The notes beneath the pieces are model-generated. The model ran no database searches, was not told where the DNA came from, and worked only from the letters and a program-made list of their open reading frames with translations. 64,000 nucleotides of DNA from NCBI GenBank assembly GCA_964614655.1, contig CAZTPF010000009.1:4215-68214 (forward strand). The letters run 5' to 3'. Below are positions 50,675 through 59,397 of this stretch, piece by piece. Position numbers and translations under genes: made by a program. Numbering within the stretch: position 1 is the first letter of the stretch; each line of letters begins with the position of its first letter. The stretch is from Casp-actino8 sp964614655 (GTDB lineage Bacteria; Actinomycetota; Acidimicrobiia; Acidimicrobiales; Ilumatobacteraceae).

Positions 50675-52141
50675 ATGGACATCGTGGTGGTAGGCGGTGG
50701 GGTCTCGGGGCTCTCGACCGCCCTCAAGATGAGTCGGGCCGGACACCAGGTCACGGTCGTCGAGCGCGACGACACCCCCATGCCCGACTCCCCCGACCAG
50801 GCCTTCTTCTGGGACCGTCGAGGGGCACCCCAGGTGCGCCACAGCCACGCCTTCTTGGCCCGGCTGGTCACCCTCCTGAAGGCCAATGAGCCCGATGTCG
50901 TGGCCCGCCTGTACGAAGCCGGGGCCACTGAGCTCCGGTTCGGGGAGGATCTGCCCCCCACGATGACCAACTACGCGCCCGAGGCCGGCGACGACGAACT
51001 CACGATGCTCACCTGCCGGCGCACGACCTTCGAGTGGGTGCTTCGCCGGGTCGTTCTCGACGAGGGTCGCGTGCGGTTCCAGGTCGGCGTCGGAGTCAAC
51101 GGTCTGGTGCACGAGACCGACGCCGAGACCGGACTCGAACGCATCGTCGGCGTGCGGCTCGAGGACGGTTCGGAGCGAGGGGCCGATCTGGTCGTGGTGG
51201 CCGGGGGTCGCCGTTCGGTCCTCCCCGAGTGGCTCACCGACATCGGGGTTGGTCCGGTCCCCGAGTTCGTGGAGGACACCGGGATCGTCTACGCCTCGCG
51301 GTTCTACCGACTGAAGCCCGATGCCGAGTATCCGCCGCGCAGTGGACCGATCGGCGGCGACCTCGGCTACATCAAGTACGGCGTCTTCGTGGGCGACAAC
51401 CGCACGTTCTCGATCACGCTGGCGGCGCCCACCGACGACTCCGATCTCCGCACGCGACTCGCCGACCCGGACGTGTTCGACGAAGCGGCGCGCCAACTCG
51501 TTGCGACTGCGCCGTATCTCGACGGCCGGGCCGAACCGATCGCCGACAGTGTGTTCGTGATGGCGGGTCTGCTGAACCGTCATCGTGAATACGTGGTCGA
51601 CGGCAAGCCGTTGGTGCTCGGCATGCTGCCGGTGGGCGATGCGGTGATCTGCACCAATCCTCTGTACGGGCGCGGTTGCTCGATCGGCTACTGGGGCGCG
51701 CACCTCATGTGCGAATCGTTGAAGAAGTTCCCGGGTGGCACATCGCAGGAGTTGTTCGATCTCGCTGTCGACTACGACGCGGCGATCTCACGCGAGATCG
51801 TGCCGTGGTACCGATCGGGTGTCGAGCAGGACGCCGAGGCGCGACGAGTGGCGGCGGCTCTGCTGCGCGGTGACGATCCCGATGGCGACACGTCCGACCC
51901 GAAGACGATGATGCGCTCGGTGATGCGCGAAGGTTTGCTGCCGGCCTTGCGGAGCGATGCCGTGGTGCTCCGGGCGTTCATGCGCAATCTCAACCTGCTG
52001 AGCGCGCCCGATGCGCTGGTGAAGGACCCCGAGGTGATGAACCGGGTGTTCGCCGTGTGGCAGGACCGGGAGAACCGCCCACCCGAGGTTCCGATGGGAC
52101 CGAGGAAGCGCGCCGACTTCTTGGCCCTCCTCCCCGCGTAA
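50675..52141 (+). CDS. FAD-dependent oxidoreductase
   Basis: A 488-residue flavoprotein with N-terminal Rossmann GGGVSGLSTALKMSRAGHQVTVVER (core GGGVSGLS at about 7-14) and a C-terminal second dinucleotide-type segment (GMLPVGDAVICTNPLYGRGCS) typical of group A hydroxylases/geranylgeranyl reductase-like enzymes. Substrate unknown. ATG 50675, 81 bp after CIRCE, on the opposite strand from groEL. An inverted repeat at 52143-52200 follows the stop. Confidence 0.82.
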   Translation: MDIVVVGGGVSGLSTALKMSRAGHQVTVVERDDTPMPDSPDQAFFWDRRGAPQVRHSHAFLARLVTLLKANEPDVVARLYEAGATELRFGEDLPPTMTNYAPEAGDDELTMLTCRRTTFEWVLRRVVLDEGRVRFQVGVGVNGLVHETDAETGLERIVGVRLEDGSERGADLVVVAGGRRSVLPEWLTDIGVGPVPEFVEDTGIVYASRFYRLKPDAEYPPRSGPIGGDLGYIKYGVFVGDNRTFSITLAAPTDDSDLRTRLADPDVFDEAARQLVATAPYLDGRAEPIADSVFVMAGLLNRHREYVVDGKPLVLGMLPVGDAVICTNPLYGRGCSIGYWGAHLMCESLKKFPGGTSQELFDLAVDYDAAISREIVPWYRSGVEQDAEARRVAAALLRGDDPDGDTSDPKTMMRSVMREGLLPALRSDAVVLRAFMRNLNLLSAPDALVKDPEVMNRVFAVWQDRENRPPEVPMGPRKRADFLALLPA

Positions 52142-52142
52142 A

Positions 52143-52200
52143 TCACCCACTCTGTACAGAACACGACACCTACAGGTAGCCAGCGCTACAGGGTGGGTGA
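52143..52200. repeat. 14-bp inverted repeat (58-bp palindromic element)
   Basis: TCACCCACTCTGTA (52143-52156) and TACAGGGTGGGTGA (52187-52200) are inverted, 13 of 14 matching, with 30 bp between. The TACAG core recurs inside (CTACAGGTAG). It lies after the flavoprotein stop and before the MoaD-like gene end, adjacent to an assembly break; it may terminate both convergent genes or be part of a repeated element. Confidence 0.55.
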
Positions 52201-52202
52201 AA

Positions 52203-52257
52203 TCAGCCGCCGGCGACGGCGGGGATGATGCTCACGGTCTCGCCGTCAGGCACCGGG
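52203..52257. repeat. 55-bp assembly overlap, left copy
   Basis: These 55 bp, the last bases of the left contig, are identical to 52358-52412, the first bases of the right contig. They encode the C-terminus and stop of the MoaD-like gene. The exact-k identity indicates that the two contigs overlap and that the intervening 100 N is artificial, not a biological duplication. Confidence 0.9.
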
Positions 52258-52357
52258 NNNNNNNNNNNNNNNNNNNNNNNNNNNNNNNNNNNNNNNNNNN
52301 NNNNNNNNNNNNNNNNNNNNNNNNNNNNNNNNNNNNNNNNNNNNNNNNNNNNNNNNN
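52258..52357. other. Assembly gap (100 N), likely spurious
   Basis: Exactly 100 N between two identical 55-bp ends. Removing the gap and one copy would join the flavoprotein and MoaD-like regions seamlessly. Confidence 0.95.
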
Positions 52358-52633
52358 TCAGCCGCCGGCGACGGCGGGGATGATGCTCACGGTCTCGCCG
52401 TCAGGCACCGGGGTGTCCATCCCCTGCAGATACCGCACGTCGTCATCGGCCACGAACAGGTTGACGAACCGACGCTGGTTGCCCTCTTCGTCGAACAATC
52501 GATCGCGAAAACCGGGATGGGCTGCGTCGAGAGCGTCGAGCACCTCGCGCAAGGTGCTGCCAGCGACCTCGACGGTCGAATTGCCGCCCGACAGCGGACG
52601 AAGGGTGGTGGGGATGCGCACGGTCACGGACAT
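52358..52633 (-). CDS. MoaD/ThiS family ubiquitin-like protein
   Basis: A 91-residue beta-grasp protein ending in Gly-Gly (SIIPAVAGG), the tail that is activated to a thiocarboxylate for sulfur transfer in molybdopterin, thiamine or similar synthesis. VRIPTTLRPLSGG and VVLDALDAAHPG-type helices are MoaD-like. Stands apart from moa/thi operons. ATG 52633. A further copy of its last 17 codons on the left of the gap is an assembly overlap. Confidence 0.85.
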   Translation of the reverse strand: MSVTVRIPTTLRPLSGGNSTVEVAGSTLREVLDALDAAHPGFRDRLFDEEGNQRRFVNLFVADDDVRYLQGMDTPVPDGETVSIIPAVAGG

Positions 52634-52681
52634 GACCGAAACCCTACCGAGTGAGTCAGGTTTTCTCCACCCTGAGGGCTG

Positions 52682-53011
52682 TCAGCCCATGGCGCACTTG
52701 TTGAGGGCTTTGGTCAACTCGACTTCGTCGTCGTCCGAGATCGCCTCGTAGGCCGCGTCCTCGGCGTCGTAGTCGTACGTCTCGTACGCCTCGTAGGCCT
52801 GAAGGAACAGCGTCGCGTTCTCGTCGCTCAACTTCTTGTGCTCCTTCAGCACGCAGTCGGGATTCGACGGCGAATAGATCCGGATGTACGCCTCGGCGGC
52901 AGCCACTTGATCGCCGCTCGGTTCGGAGTCGCCTCCTCCGCACGCCGACACTCCCGCCAGCAGAGCCAGTGCTGCTCCGGTACCCACGACGAATCGAATG
53001 CAATGCTTCAC
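52682..53011 (-). CDS. Small putative lipoprotein
   Basis: A 109-residue exported protein: hydrophobic segment and lipobox LLAGVSACGGG with the lipidated Cys at about 24, then a very acidic, helical domain (EAYEAYETYDYDAEDAA) with two additional Cys (NPDCVL, NKCAMG) that could form a disulfide. Function unknown. GTG 53011 has a strong SD (GGAGGGAAG). No close operon partner. Confidence 0.65.
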   Translation of the reverse strand: MKHCIRFVVGTGAALALLAGVSACGGGDSEPSGDQVAAAEAYIRIYSPSNPDCVLKEHKKLSDENATLFLQAYEAYETYDYDAEDAAYEAISDDDEVELTKALNKCAMG

Positions 53012-53081
53012 GTCTCTTCCCTCCACGTGACCGACGGCGAAACCACCCGCAACGTATCGCACTTCACGACAGACTGACGAA

Positions 53082-54107
53082 ATGCGCGTGGTGGCCGCCG
53101 TCGACAAGTTCAAAGGAACAGCGACCGCCGACGCCGTCGCCCAAGCGATCGGTCATGCATGTTGGGAACTCGGCCACGACTGCGTCGAGGTTCCGCTCGC
53201 CGACGGAGGAGAGGGAACACTCGACGCCCTCGGCGGACCAAACCGCACATCGACAGTGACCGGACCACTCGGCGATCCGGTGGAAGCCGAGTGGCGCTTC
53301 CACCGCGGCACCGCCGTCATCGAGATGGCCCGCGCATCAGGGCTCGCACTCGCCGGTGGGCCCGACGGCAACGATCCGGTCGCCGCGTCGACCACCGGCA
53401 CCGGTGAACTGATCGACAAGGCACTCGATCTCGGAGCCGAGCGCATCATCGTGTGCCTCGGCGGCTCGGCCACGACCGACGGTGGTCTCGGCGCCGTTCG
53501 CGCCATCCACGCGCCGGCCCGCTTACGAGGTGTCGAATTCCTCGTCGCCTGCGACGTCGAGACACACTTTCTCGACGCGCCACGTGAGTTCGGTCCGCAA
53601 AAGGGCGCCACTCCTCGCCAGATACGTCTGCTCGAGTCCCGGCTCGAACGGCTCGTCCAGCTCTACAAAGAAACCCACGGAGTCGACGTGTCACGCATGG
53701 AAGGTGCCGGAGCGGCCGGAGGACTGGCGGGCGGGCTGCTCGCCCTCGGCGCCACCTTGATCCCCGGCTTCGACATGGTGGCCGACGAAGTCGGACTCCA
53801 CGATCACCTACGCGACGCCGACATGGTGATCACCGGAGAAGGTCAGCTCGACATCACGAGTTTCGAAGGCAAGGTCGTCGGAGGTGTCGTCGATCTCGCC
53901 CACACTTCAGGTCTCTCGGTCGGCGTGATCTGCGGCCGGATCCATCCGAGCGCACGTGACGCCGCCGAATTCGCACACATCACGGCCGGGGTGGCGTCAC
54001 TCGTCGACGACTACGGCGAAGAACGCGCCCTGAACGAACCGTTGTGGTGCATCGAGCACACTGCGCTCGAGCTGCTGCGAAAGATCAGCCCGCCGTCGTC
54101 TCGGTGA
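53082..54107 (+). CDS. Glycerate kinase
   Basis: A 341-residue GlxK-type glycerate 2-kinase. DKFKGTATADAVAQAI near the start, PLADGGEGTLDAL, and the LGGSATTDGGLGA block are family signatures; GAGAAGGLAGG follows at about 210. It phosphorylates glycerate, feeding glycolysis and glyoxylate metabolism. Slightly shorter than the usual 370-380 residues. ATG 53082. Its 3' end overlaps the LytR_C gene by 23 bp. Confidence 0.92.
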   Translation: MRVVAAVDKFKGTATADAVAQAIGHACWELGHDCVEVPLADGGEGTLDALGGPNRTSTVTGPLGDPVEAEWRFHRGTAVIEMARASGLALAGGPDGNDPVAASTTGTGELIDKALDLGAERIIVCLGGSATTDGGLGAVRAIHAPARLRGVEFLVACDVETHFLDAPREFGPQKGATPRQIRLLESRLERLVQLYKETHGVDVSRMEGAGAAGGLAGGLLALGATLIPGFDMVADEVGLHDHLRDADMVITGEGQLDITSFEGKVVGGVVDLAHTSGLSVGVICGRIHPSARDAAEFAHITAGVASLVDDYGEERALNEPLWCIEHTALELLRKISPPSSR

Positions 54108-54705
54108 CGGCCGGATCGGCCGTGGGCAACGCACCCGGCAACAACTTGCCGGCCAGGTCGGTGCCGAGCATCACGAGCACGGTGGCTTCACCGAGGTCAC
54201 CCGATTCGACCGGAGGAGGGGTGGCGACCGGCTGCGTGGCCACTCCACCGAGCACTTGTGACACCGCGGCGGCACCCGATTCGAAACCGGGCACGTAATA
54301 CACGACGGTCACCGTCTGCTTCCCGACTGTCTCGGCGGCATTGGTGGCCGGCTGCTGCACGATGAAACCCTCGGCCTGCAGCGCCGTGCTCATCTGACCA
54401 GCACTGCCCGACACTCCCGACGCGTTGGCGACGAGAACTTTGTAGCCGGTACGCGGCAACGTGGTGGTCGAGACGACGACGTCGGTGGAGTCGGTGGGCA
54501 CCTCGTCGGTGGACGCGGGTTGCGTCTCGACCGGACCGGTGGCGACGCCACCGTCACGATCTCGATTGATGTCGCGCAGAATGAGAAAGCCGAGCAGAAC
54601 CGCGATGGCCGCCACGATGATGCCGAGGGTGGTGGACACACCCACGCCACCCGAGCGCTGTCCGGGCCGAGCCGTCCGTGATCCGGTGGGCTGTTCGTCA
54701 CTCAT
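54085..54705 (-). CDS. LytR C-terminal domain membrane protein
   Basis: A 206-residue protein: cytoplasmic start, one transmembrane helix (about 24-44, STTLGIIVAAIAVLLGFLIL), a Thr/Asp linker and a C-terminal LytR_C domain (GYKVLVANASGVSGSAG, with VTVVYYVPGFESGA). LytR_C domains accompany cell-envelope polymer ligation in actinobacteria. The ATG overlaps the upstream DUF3263 gene. Confidence 0.84.
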   Translation of the reverse strand: MSDEQPTGSRTARPGQRSGGVGVSTTLGIIVAAIAVLLGFLILRDINRDRDGGVATGPVETQPASTDEVPTDSTDVVVSTTTLPRTGYKVLVANASGVSGSAGQMSTALQAEGFIVQQPATNAAETVGKQTVTVVYYVPGFESGAAAVSQVLGGVATQPVATPPPVESGDLGEATVLVMLGTDLAGKLLPGALPTADPAVTETTAG

Positions 54706-54962
54706 GCCTGTACACCTCCCGACTCGGTGTTGCCATCGAGTCGCATCCGACGCCGACGTTCCCGAGCCCGCTGCAGACGACGGACCACGAGCGGGTCGTA
54801 GGCCAAGGCCTCCAGGCTGTCGAGAAGTCGGTTGAGTTCACCGTAATACTCATCGGAGGAGCACTGGAACCGCTCCCGGAGCATCTGGTCCTTGACCCCG
54901 TCTTCGGTCCACCAGCCCCTTTCGAAATCGAGGATCGCCTTCTCTCGTTCGGTCAGGGCCAT
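54702..54962 (-). CDS. DUF3263 domain protein
   Basis: An 86-residue protein with ALTEREKAILDFERGWW at the start and an RF-x-x-S-x-x-E-Y-Y segment, matching the actinobacterial DUF3263 family. Helical and highly charged; function unknown. Often found beside LytR_C genes, here overlapping it by ATGA. ATG 54962. Confidence 0.85.
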   Translation of the reverse strand: MALTEREKAILDFERGWWTEDGVKDQMLRERFQCSSDEYYGELNRLLDSLEALAYDPLVVRRLQRARERRRRMRLDGNTESGGVQA

Positions 54963-55045
54963 TCGTCAAGCCTGCCCGTTTCGAGCCCCGATGACAAGCA
55001 CCCTGGGCGTGTCCGATTCGGTGTCGGGCCAGTACTGTCGCGTCG

Positions 55046-55678
55046 ATGAGCAGGGAGAACGTCATCCGCCCCTTCCTGATCGGCGTCGCCGGGGGTACGT
55101 GTTCGGGCAAGACGACCGTCACCGAACGTCTCGTCGAACTCGTGGGTTCCGATCATCTGGCGCTCATCAAGCAGGACGCCTACTACGTCGACCGCGCTCA
55201 TCAGCCCTTCGACGAGCGGACCAAGGCCAACTACGACCACCCCGACGCTTTCGACTGGAACCTCACCTTCGACCAGCTGAGCACCCTTCTCACCGGTCGC
55301 AGTGTCGACGTTCCGGTGTACGACTACCCGAATCACACCCGTGGTGCCGAGGTGATCAGGGTCGAACCGACGCGCATCGTCGTGTTCGAGGGAATCCTCG
55401 CTCTGTACGACGAGAGGCTTCGCGATCTCTTCGACCTGCGCATCTTCGTCGACACCGACGCCGACGTGCGCCTGATCCGCCGTCTCGAACGAGACGTTCG
55501 TGATCGTGGCCGCACACCCGAGAGCATCATGCGCCAATACATGACCACGGTGAGGCCGAGCCATCTTCAGTTCATCGAACCGACGAAGCGGTACGCCGAC
55601 GTGATCATTCCCGAAGGCGGACACAACGATCGGGCACTCGACGTGCTGGTGGCCCGCATCAACTCGCTCGTGATCTGA
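55046..55678 (+). CDS. udk: Uridine kinase
   Basis: A 210-residue P-loop kinase: GVAGGTCSGKTTV is the Walker A (about 13-25), KQDAYYVDR and NYDHPDAFDWNL contact the nucleoside, and RRLERDVRDRGRTPESIMRQY is the lid region. It phosphorylates uridine or cytidine for pyrimidine salvage. Full length. ATG 55046. A tRNA gene on the other strand follows after 15 bp. Confidence 0.93.
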   Translation: MSRENVIRPFLIGVAGGTCSGKTTVTERLVELVGSDHLALIKQDAYYVDRAHQPFDERTKANYDHPDAFDWNLTFDQLSTLLTGRSVDVPVYDYPNHTRGAEVIRVEPTRIVVFEGILALYDERLRDLFDLRIFVDTDADVRLIRRLERDVRDRGRTPESIMRQYMTTVRPSHLQFIEPTKRYADVIIPEGGHNDRALDVLVARINSLVI

Positions 55679-55693
55679 CTCACCCGCTGCAAC

Positions 55694-55768
55694 TGGAGCC
55701 GGGTGTGGGGATTGAACCCACGACCTACCGCTTACAAGGCGGTTGCTCTACCACTGAGCTAACCCGGC
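55694..55768 (-). tRNA. tRNA-Thr (TGT)
   Basis: A 75-nt tRNA with encoded CCA. Acceptor stem GCCGGGT/ACCCGGC, D-arm TAGCTCAGTGGTAGAGC, anticodon stem ACCGC/GCGGT with anticodon TGT, and T-arm GTGGG-TTCAATC-CCCAC. It lies 16 bp after the rlmB stop on the same strand and may share its transcript. Confidence 0.95.
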
Positions 55769-55784
55769 CGGAACCGGCGACAGA

Positions 55785-56666
55785 CTAACGGCGATAGCGC
55801 GCCACTTCGTAGGTGGCCAGCGCAGCAGCCGTCGACACGTTGAGCGAACTCAACCGACCGCGCATCGGAATACTCACGATCAGATCGCATCGTTCGCGCA
55901 CCAGTCGAGAGAGACCGGGACCTTCGGCACCGAGAACGAGGCAGATGCCCTCTTTGGCCAGATCACCGAGATCGAAGAGGGACTTGTCGGCCGAATCGTC
56001 GAGACCCACGACCCAGATGCCGGCATCGCGCATCTTGGCCAGAGCGGTGGGAAGTCCGCCGACCAACGACATCGGTACGTGCTCGCACGCACCCACCGCC
56101 GCTTTGGCGACCGTCGGTGTGATGTGGACCGAACGATGTTTCGGCAGAACCACTCCGTCGACTCCGGATCCGTCGCACACTCGCAAGATGGCACCCAAGT
56201 TGCCGGGGTCGGTCACCCCGTCGACCGCCACGATGAACGGAGCCTTGCCCGGTCGGCGTTTGATCAACGTGTCGAAGGGAACCGGTTCGATGGAATCGGC
56301 TCGGGCGAGCACCCCCTGCGGCGCTTCGCTGCGAGCGGCGAAGTCGAGCTTCTTGCGACTCACCTCGAGAACCGGAACTCGATTGGCCCGAGCCAATTCG
56401 ACGATGTCGTCGACCACGTCGCTCTTGTCGCGGTCGGAGGCGATCCAGACCTCGTGCACGCGACGCCGTCCGGCGATCAGCAACTCGCGCACCGCCTGTC
56501 GTCCTTCAACCTGACCGCCACCCAGATCGTCTCGATCGACCGACCGCTTCGGCTTGTCGAACGAGTTGCGAGAGCGATCGTTCGGACGCGGTCGACGAGA
56601 GGGCGCACCCCCACGCTTCTGCGGCCCACGAGCCGAGGATCCACGAGCGGGTCGGCGGGGAGCCAT
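55785..56666 (-). CDS. rlmB: 23S rRNA (guanosine-2'-O-)-methyltransferase RlmB
   Basis: A 293-residue SpoU/TrmH-type methyltransferase with a basic Pro/Arg/Ser-rich N-terminal tail of about 45 residues, a small substrate-binding domain (GRQAVRELLIAGRR) and the knotted SAM domain: DPGNLGAILRVCDGSG, LVLGAEGPGLSRLVRERCD and SLNVSTAAALATYE. It methylates G2251 of 23S rRNA. ATG 56666 overlaps the ispF stop by one base (TGATG). Confidence 0.9.
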   Translation of the reverse strand: MAPRRPARGSSARGPQKRGGAPSRRPRPNDRSRNSFDKPKRSVDRDDLGGGQVEGRQAVRELLIAGRRRVHEVWIASDRDKSDVVDDIVELARANRVPVLEVSRKKLDFAARSEAPQGVLARADSIEPVPFDTLIKRRPGKAPFIVAVDGVTDPGNLGAILRVCDGSGVDGVVLPKHRSVHITPTVAKAAVGACEHVPMSLVGGLPTALAKMRDAGIWVVGLDDSADKSLFDLGDLAKEGICLVLGAEGPGLSRLVRERCDLIVSIPMRGRLSSLNVSTAAALATYEVARYRR

Positions 56667-57157
56667 CACATCACCTGCCGTGACAGCACGGCCACCGCCC
56701 AGCAGGCGATTCCTTCTCGGCGGCCGAGTGCGCCGAGACCCTCGGCTCGTCGACCCTTCACGGTCACGGGAGCTCCGACCACCGACGACAGCGCGTTCTG
56801 CATGTCGTCACGTCGTGGAGCCAACTTCGGTGCTTCGCACACCACACTGCAATCGACGTTGCCGATCGTCCAGCGCTCGGCCTGCACGAGGCGAACCACT
56901 TCGGCCAACAACTCGAGAGAATTCGCGCCCTTCCACTGCGGATCGGTGTCGGGAAAGTGCTCACCGATGTCACCGAGGCCAGCGGCACCGAGGAGCGCGT
57001 CGGCACACGCGTGCGCAACGGCATCGGCGTCGCTGTGGCCGTGGAGTCCTCGCTCGCCGTCGAACACGACTCCGCCCAACACGAGGACGCGCATCGGATC
57101 GTCGCTGAAACGATGGACGTCGAAGCCCTGACCGACTCGAAATTCGGGGGCGCTCAT
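56666..57157 (-). CDS. ispF: 2-C-methyl-D-erythritol 2,4-cyclodiphosphate synthase
   Basis: A 163-residue enzyme of the MEP isoprenoid pathway. GQGFDVHRF (zinc ligands Asp and His), GHSDADAVAHACADALLGAAG and the GDIGEHFPDTDPQWKG block are diagnostic. It cyclises CDP-ME-2-phosphate. Overlaps ispD by ATGA; the operon order is ispD-ispF-rlmB. Confidence 0.95.
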   Translation of the reverse strand: MSAPEFRVGQGFDVHRFSDDPMRVLVLGGVVFDGERGLHGHSDADAVAHACADALLGAAGLGDIGEHFPDTDPQWKGANSLELLAEVVRLVQAERWTIGNVDCSVVCEAPKLAPRRDDMQNALSSVVGAPVTVKGRRAEGLGALGRREGIACWAVAVLSRQVM

Positions 57158-57891
57158 TCTTCGTCTCGATTCGTCGTTCGACTCGACAGGAAGTCGCGGG
57201 CCCACTCGAGATCGTCGGGATGAGTGATCTTGCGGTTGTCGACCTCGCCGGGCACGACGACGACGGTACCGCCGACCGATTCGACGAGGACGGAATCGTC
57301 GGTCGCGTCGATCTCGGATCGATAGGCCTCGCGCAGAATCGAGGCCCGAAACGCCTGTGGGGTCTGCACGGCGACGAGCGTGGCCCGATCGGGCGTGCTG
57401 ACAACTCGTGGAATCGCCATGTTGGCGACGCTGTACGAATCTTCCAGGCCGAGTGAGTTCGACTCGACGACTTCGATCGACTTCACGGTGTCGGTGACCG
57501 GCAGTCCGGGAACCGCACCGTCGGCCCCGGCACACACTGCGTCGACGACAGCCGAGAAGAGTCGTGTCGACGCGAACGGACGCGCCGCGTCGTGCACCAA
57601 GATCACGTCGGCATCGATCGGGACGGCGGCCAGACCGTTGCGAACACTCGCCGTTCGAGTCGGACCACCAGCGACGCCCCGTTCACGCTCGGCATCGTCG
57701 ACCGGAACGACCAGGATCACGCCGTCACTCACCTCGCGAGCACTGTCGAGAGCGAGATCGACCACGCGCCGATCTCCGAGTTCGGCGTATTGCTTCAACG
57801 AACCGAATCGGCGGCCCGAACCACCGGCGACGACGATGGTCCACACGCTCACACCCGGTCGACGAGATTTTTCGGAGGCCAAGTTCGCCAT
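57154..57891 (-). CDS. ispD: 2-C-methyl-D-erythritol 4-phosphate cytidylyltransferase
   Basis: A 245-residue MEP-pathway enzyme. VVAGGSGRRFGSLKQYAELG is the CTP-binding start (core GGSGRRFG, with KQ following), VILVHDAARPFAS the second signature, and PVTDTVKS and LVAVQTPQAFRAS the substrate part. It couples MEP to CTP. ATG 57891; the divergent Crp-type regulator starts 30 bp away. Confidence 0.95.
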   Translation of the reverse strand: MANLASEKSRRPGVSVWTIVVAGGSGRRFGSLKQYAELGDRRVVDLALDSAREVSDGVILVVPVDDAERERGVAGGPTRTASVRNGLAAVPIDADVILVHDAARPFASTRLFSAVVDAVCAGADGAVPGLPVTDTVKSIEVVESNSLGLEDSYSVANMAIPRVVSTPDRATLVAVQTPQAFRASILREAYRSEIDATDDSVLVESVGGTVVVVPGEVDNRKITHPDDLEWARDFLSSRTTNRDEE

Positions 57892-57920
57892 TCCCCGTGA
57901 GGGTAGTACCGTTCCTGGTG

Positions 57921-58583
57921 ATGCCGTACGAAGACATCCTCGCTCGCTCCGACTTCTTCGCCGACGCTCCGGCCGAGGAACTCACTCGAATCTCGTCGAT
58001 CGGCCGCAAACGCGTCCTGTCGCGTGGTGATCACCTCTTCGAAGCCGGTGAAGACGCCGAGTCGATGTTCATCGTGATCACCGGTCGGGTCGCCATTGCG
58101 ATCGCCAACGAACTCGACAAGCGCGAGAGCATGGTGGCGCTCATGGAGACCGGCGACCTCTTCGGCGAAATGGGTCTGCTCGACGGCGGGCCACGGTCGG
58201 CGATGGCCCGAGCCATCGAACCGTGCGAAGTGCTCGAGATCCCTTACGACCCGGTCGAAGAGATGTTGCAGCAAAACCCGCAGGTGCTCCGCGGTGTGGT
58301 CCGCATGCTCGCCGACCGCCTCCGCATCATGGACGGTGCACTCGCCGACTCGGTGTTCCTCGACGTGACGGGACGGACCGCCAAGCGACTCCTCGAACTC
58401 GCCGGTGACGCCGACGAATTCGTCCTGCCGGTCACTCAGGAAGAACTGGCCGGAATGGTCGGCGCATCACGCGAACGTGTGAACAAGGCGATCAGCAGTT
58501 TCATCCGCCTCGGCTGGATCGAACAGCACGAGCGTCGCTACAAGATCCTCCTTCGCGACCGCCTCGAACTCCGCTCACGCTGA
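57921..58583 (+). CDS. Crp/Fnr-family transcriptional regulator
   Basis: A 220-residue protein with an N-terminal cyclic-nucleotide-binding barrel (LFEAGEDAESMFIVITGRVAIAI and GDLFGEMGLLDGGPRSAMARA, the latter with the Glu and Arg that contact cAMP) and a C-terminal winged helix TQEELAGMVGASRERVNKAISSF. The barrel holds the GEMGLLDGGPRSA signature of Crp relatives. cAMP sensing is likely but not proven. ATG 57921. Confidence 0.92.
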   Translation: MPYEDILARSDFFADAPAEELTRISSIGRKRVLSRGDHLFEAGEDAESMFIVITGRVAIAIANELDKRESMVALMETGDLFGEMGLLDGGPRSAMARAIEPCEVLEIPYDPVEEMLQQNPQVLRGVVRMLADRLRIMDGALADSVFLDVTGRTAKRLLELAGDADEFVLPVTQEELAGMVGASRERVNKAISSFIRLGWIEQHERRYKILLRDRLELRSR

Positions 58584-59246
58584 CAACCACTCCTTCGCCC
58601 GGCGAAACGCGTCGGCGGCGTCATCGGCCCGGTGAGCCGGTCGACTCGAATCATGAGCAAAGCCGTGTTCGGCCTCGGTGTACTCCACGACGTTCACTCC
58701 TGTCGATCGCAGCTCGGCGACGTCGGGATCGGGTGTCCACGTGTCACGGTTCCCGATGATGGCGAGCACCTTGGCCGCCTCGTTCGGATCGGCCGACAAC
58801 GTCGTCAACGGTTCACCTTGGCCGTCACTCCGCCAGGTCTCGGGAAGCCGGATCATCCCGTAGAAACTCGCGATGCGGTCGAATCTCTGCATCGCCGCCG
58901 CCTTGAAGCAGTACATCCCGCCCATGCAGAAGCCGATCATCGACACCGAAGCACAGCCCGTGGCATCGGCGGCCTCGTTCAGATCACGGAACTTGTCGGC
59001 GTCGTTCAGCGTGGGAACGGCGGCGAACCGTCCTTCGATGTCGGCACCGAGATCACGGCCCACCGCCGAGATCGGAAACGGTTCGATGGCGATCGTCGTC
59101 ATTCCCCACTCGTCGGCGAATCGTGCGACGTGATCGTCGAAGAGTGGACGCAAACCGAAGATGTCGGGAAAGACCACCAGGCCCCGGGATGAACCTTCGA
59201 CTCGTCGGATCTCGGCCGGTGTTCCGGAAGGAAGAGTGATGCGCAT
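58575..59246 (-). CDS. Dienelactone hydrolase family protein
   Basis: A 223-residue alpha/beta hydrolase. The nucleophile motif is GFCMGGMY (Cys in place of Ser, as in dienelactone hydrolase), Asp lies in GNRDTWTPD and the His in EAEHGFAHD. It opens lactone rings of aromatic-degradation products or esters. ATG 59246 chosen. Its end overlaps the crp-like gene by 9 bp, convergent. Confidence 0.88.
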   Translation of the reverse strand: MRITLPSGTPAEIRRVEGSSRGLVVFPDIFGLRPLFDDHVARFADEWGMTTIAIEPFPISAVGRDLGADIEGRFAAVPTLNDADKFRDLNEAADATGCASVSMIGFCMGGMYCFKAAAMQRFDRIASFYGMIRLPETWRSDGQGEPLTTLSADPNEAAKVLAIIGNRDTWTPDPDVAELRSTGVNVVEYTEAEHGFAHDSSRPAHRADDAADAFRRAKEWLSA

Positions 59247-59397
59247 CCCCGAATCTTGGTTCAACTGAGCCGAGAGACCGACGATTCAGCCGTCACCAGG
59301 AGTGACGGGTCTCACCGGGACTCTCACCGGCCGCATCAGATCGACGAACCAGTGCTCGCACCGACCCTCGGTGAGGTCATCCGAGTCGTGTCGGGTC

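Noticed and set aside
52203..52412. Biological tandem duplication of the MoaD-like 3' end
   Set aside because: Identity of exactly 55 bp at both contig ends with a 100-N placeholder is explained by assembly overlap.
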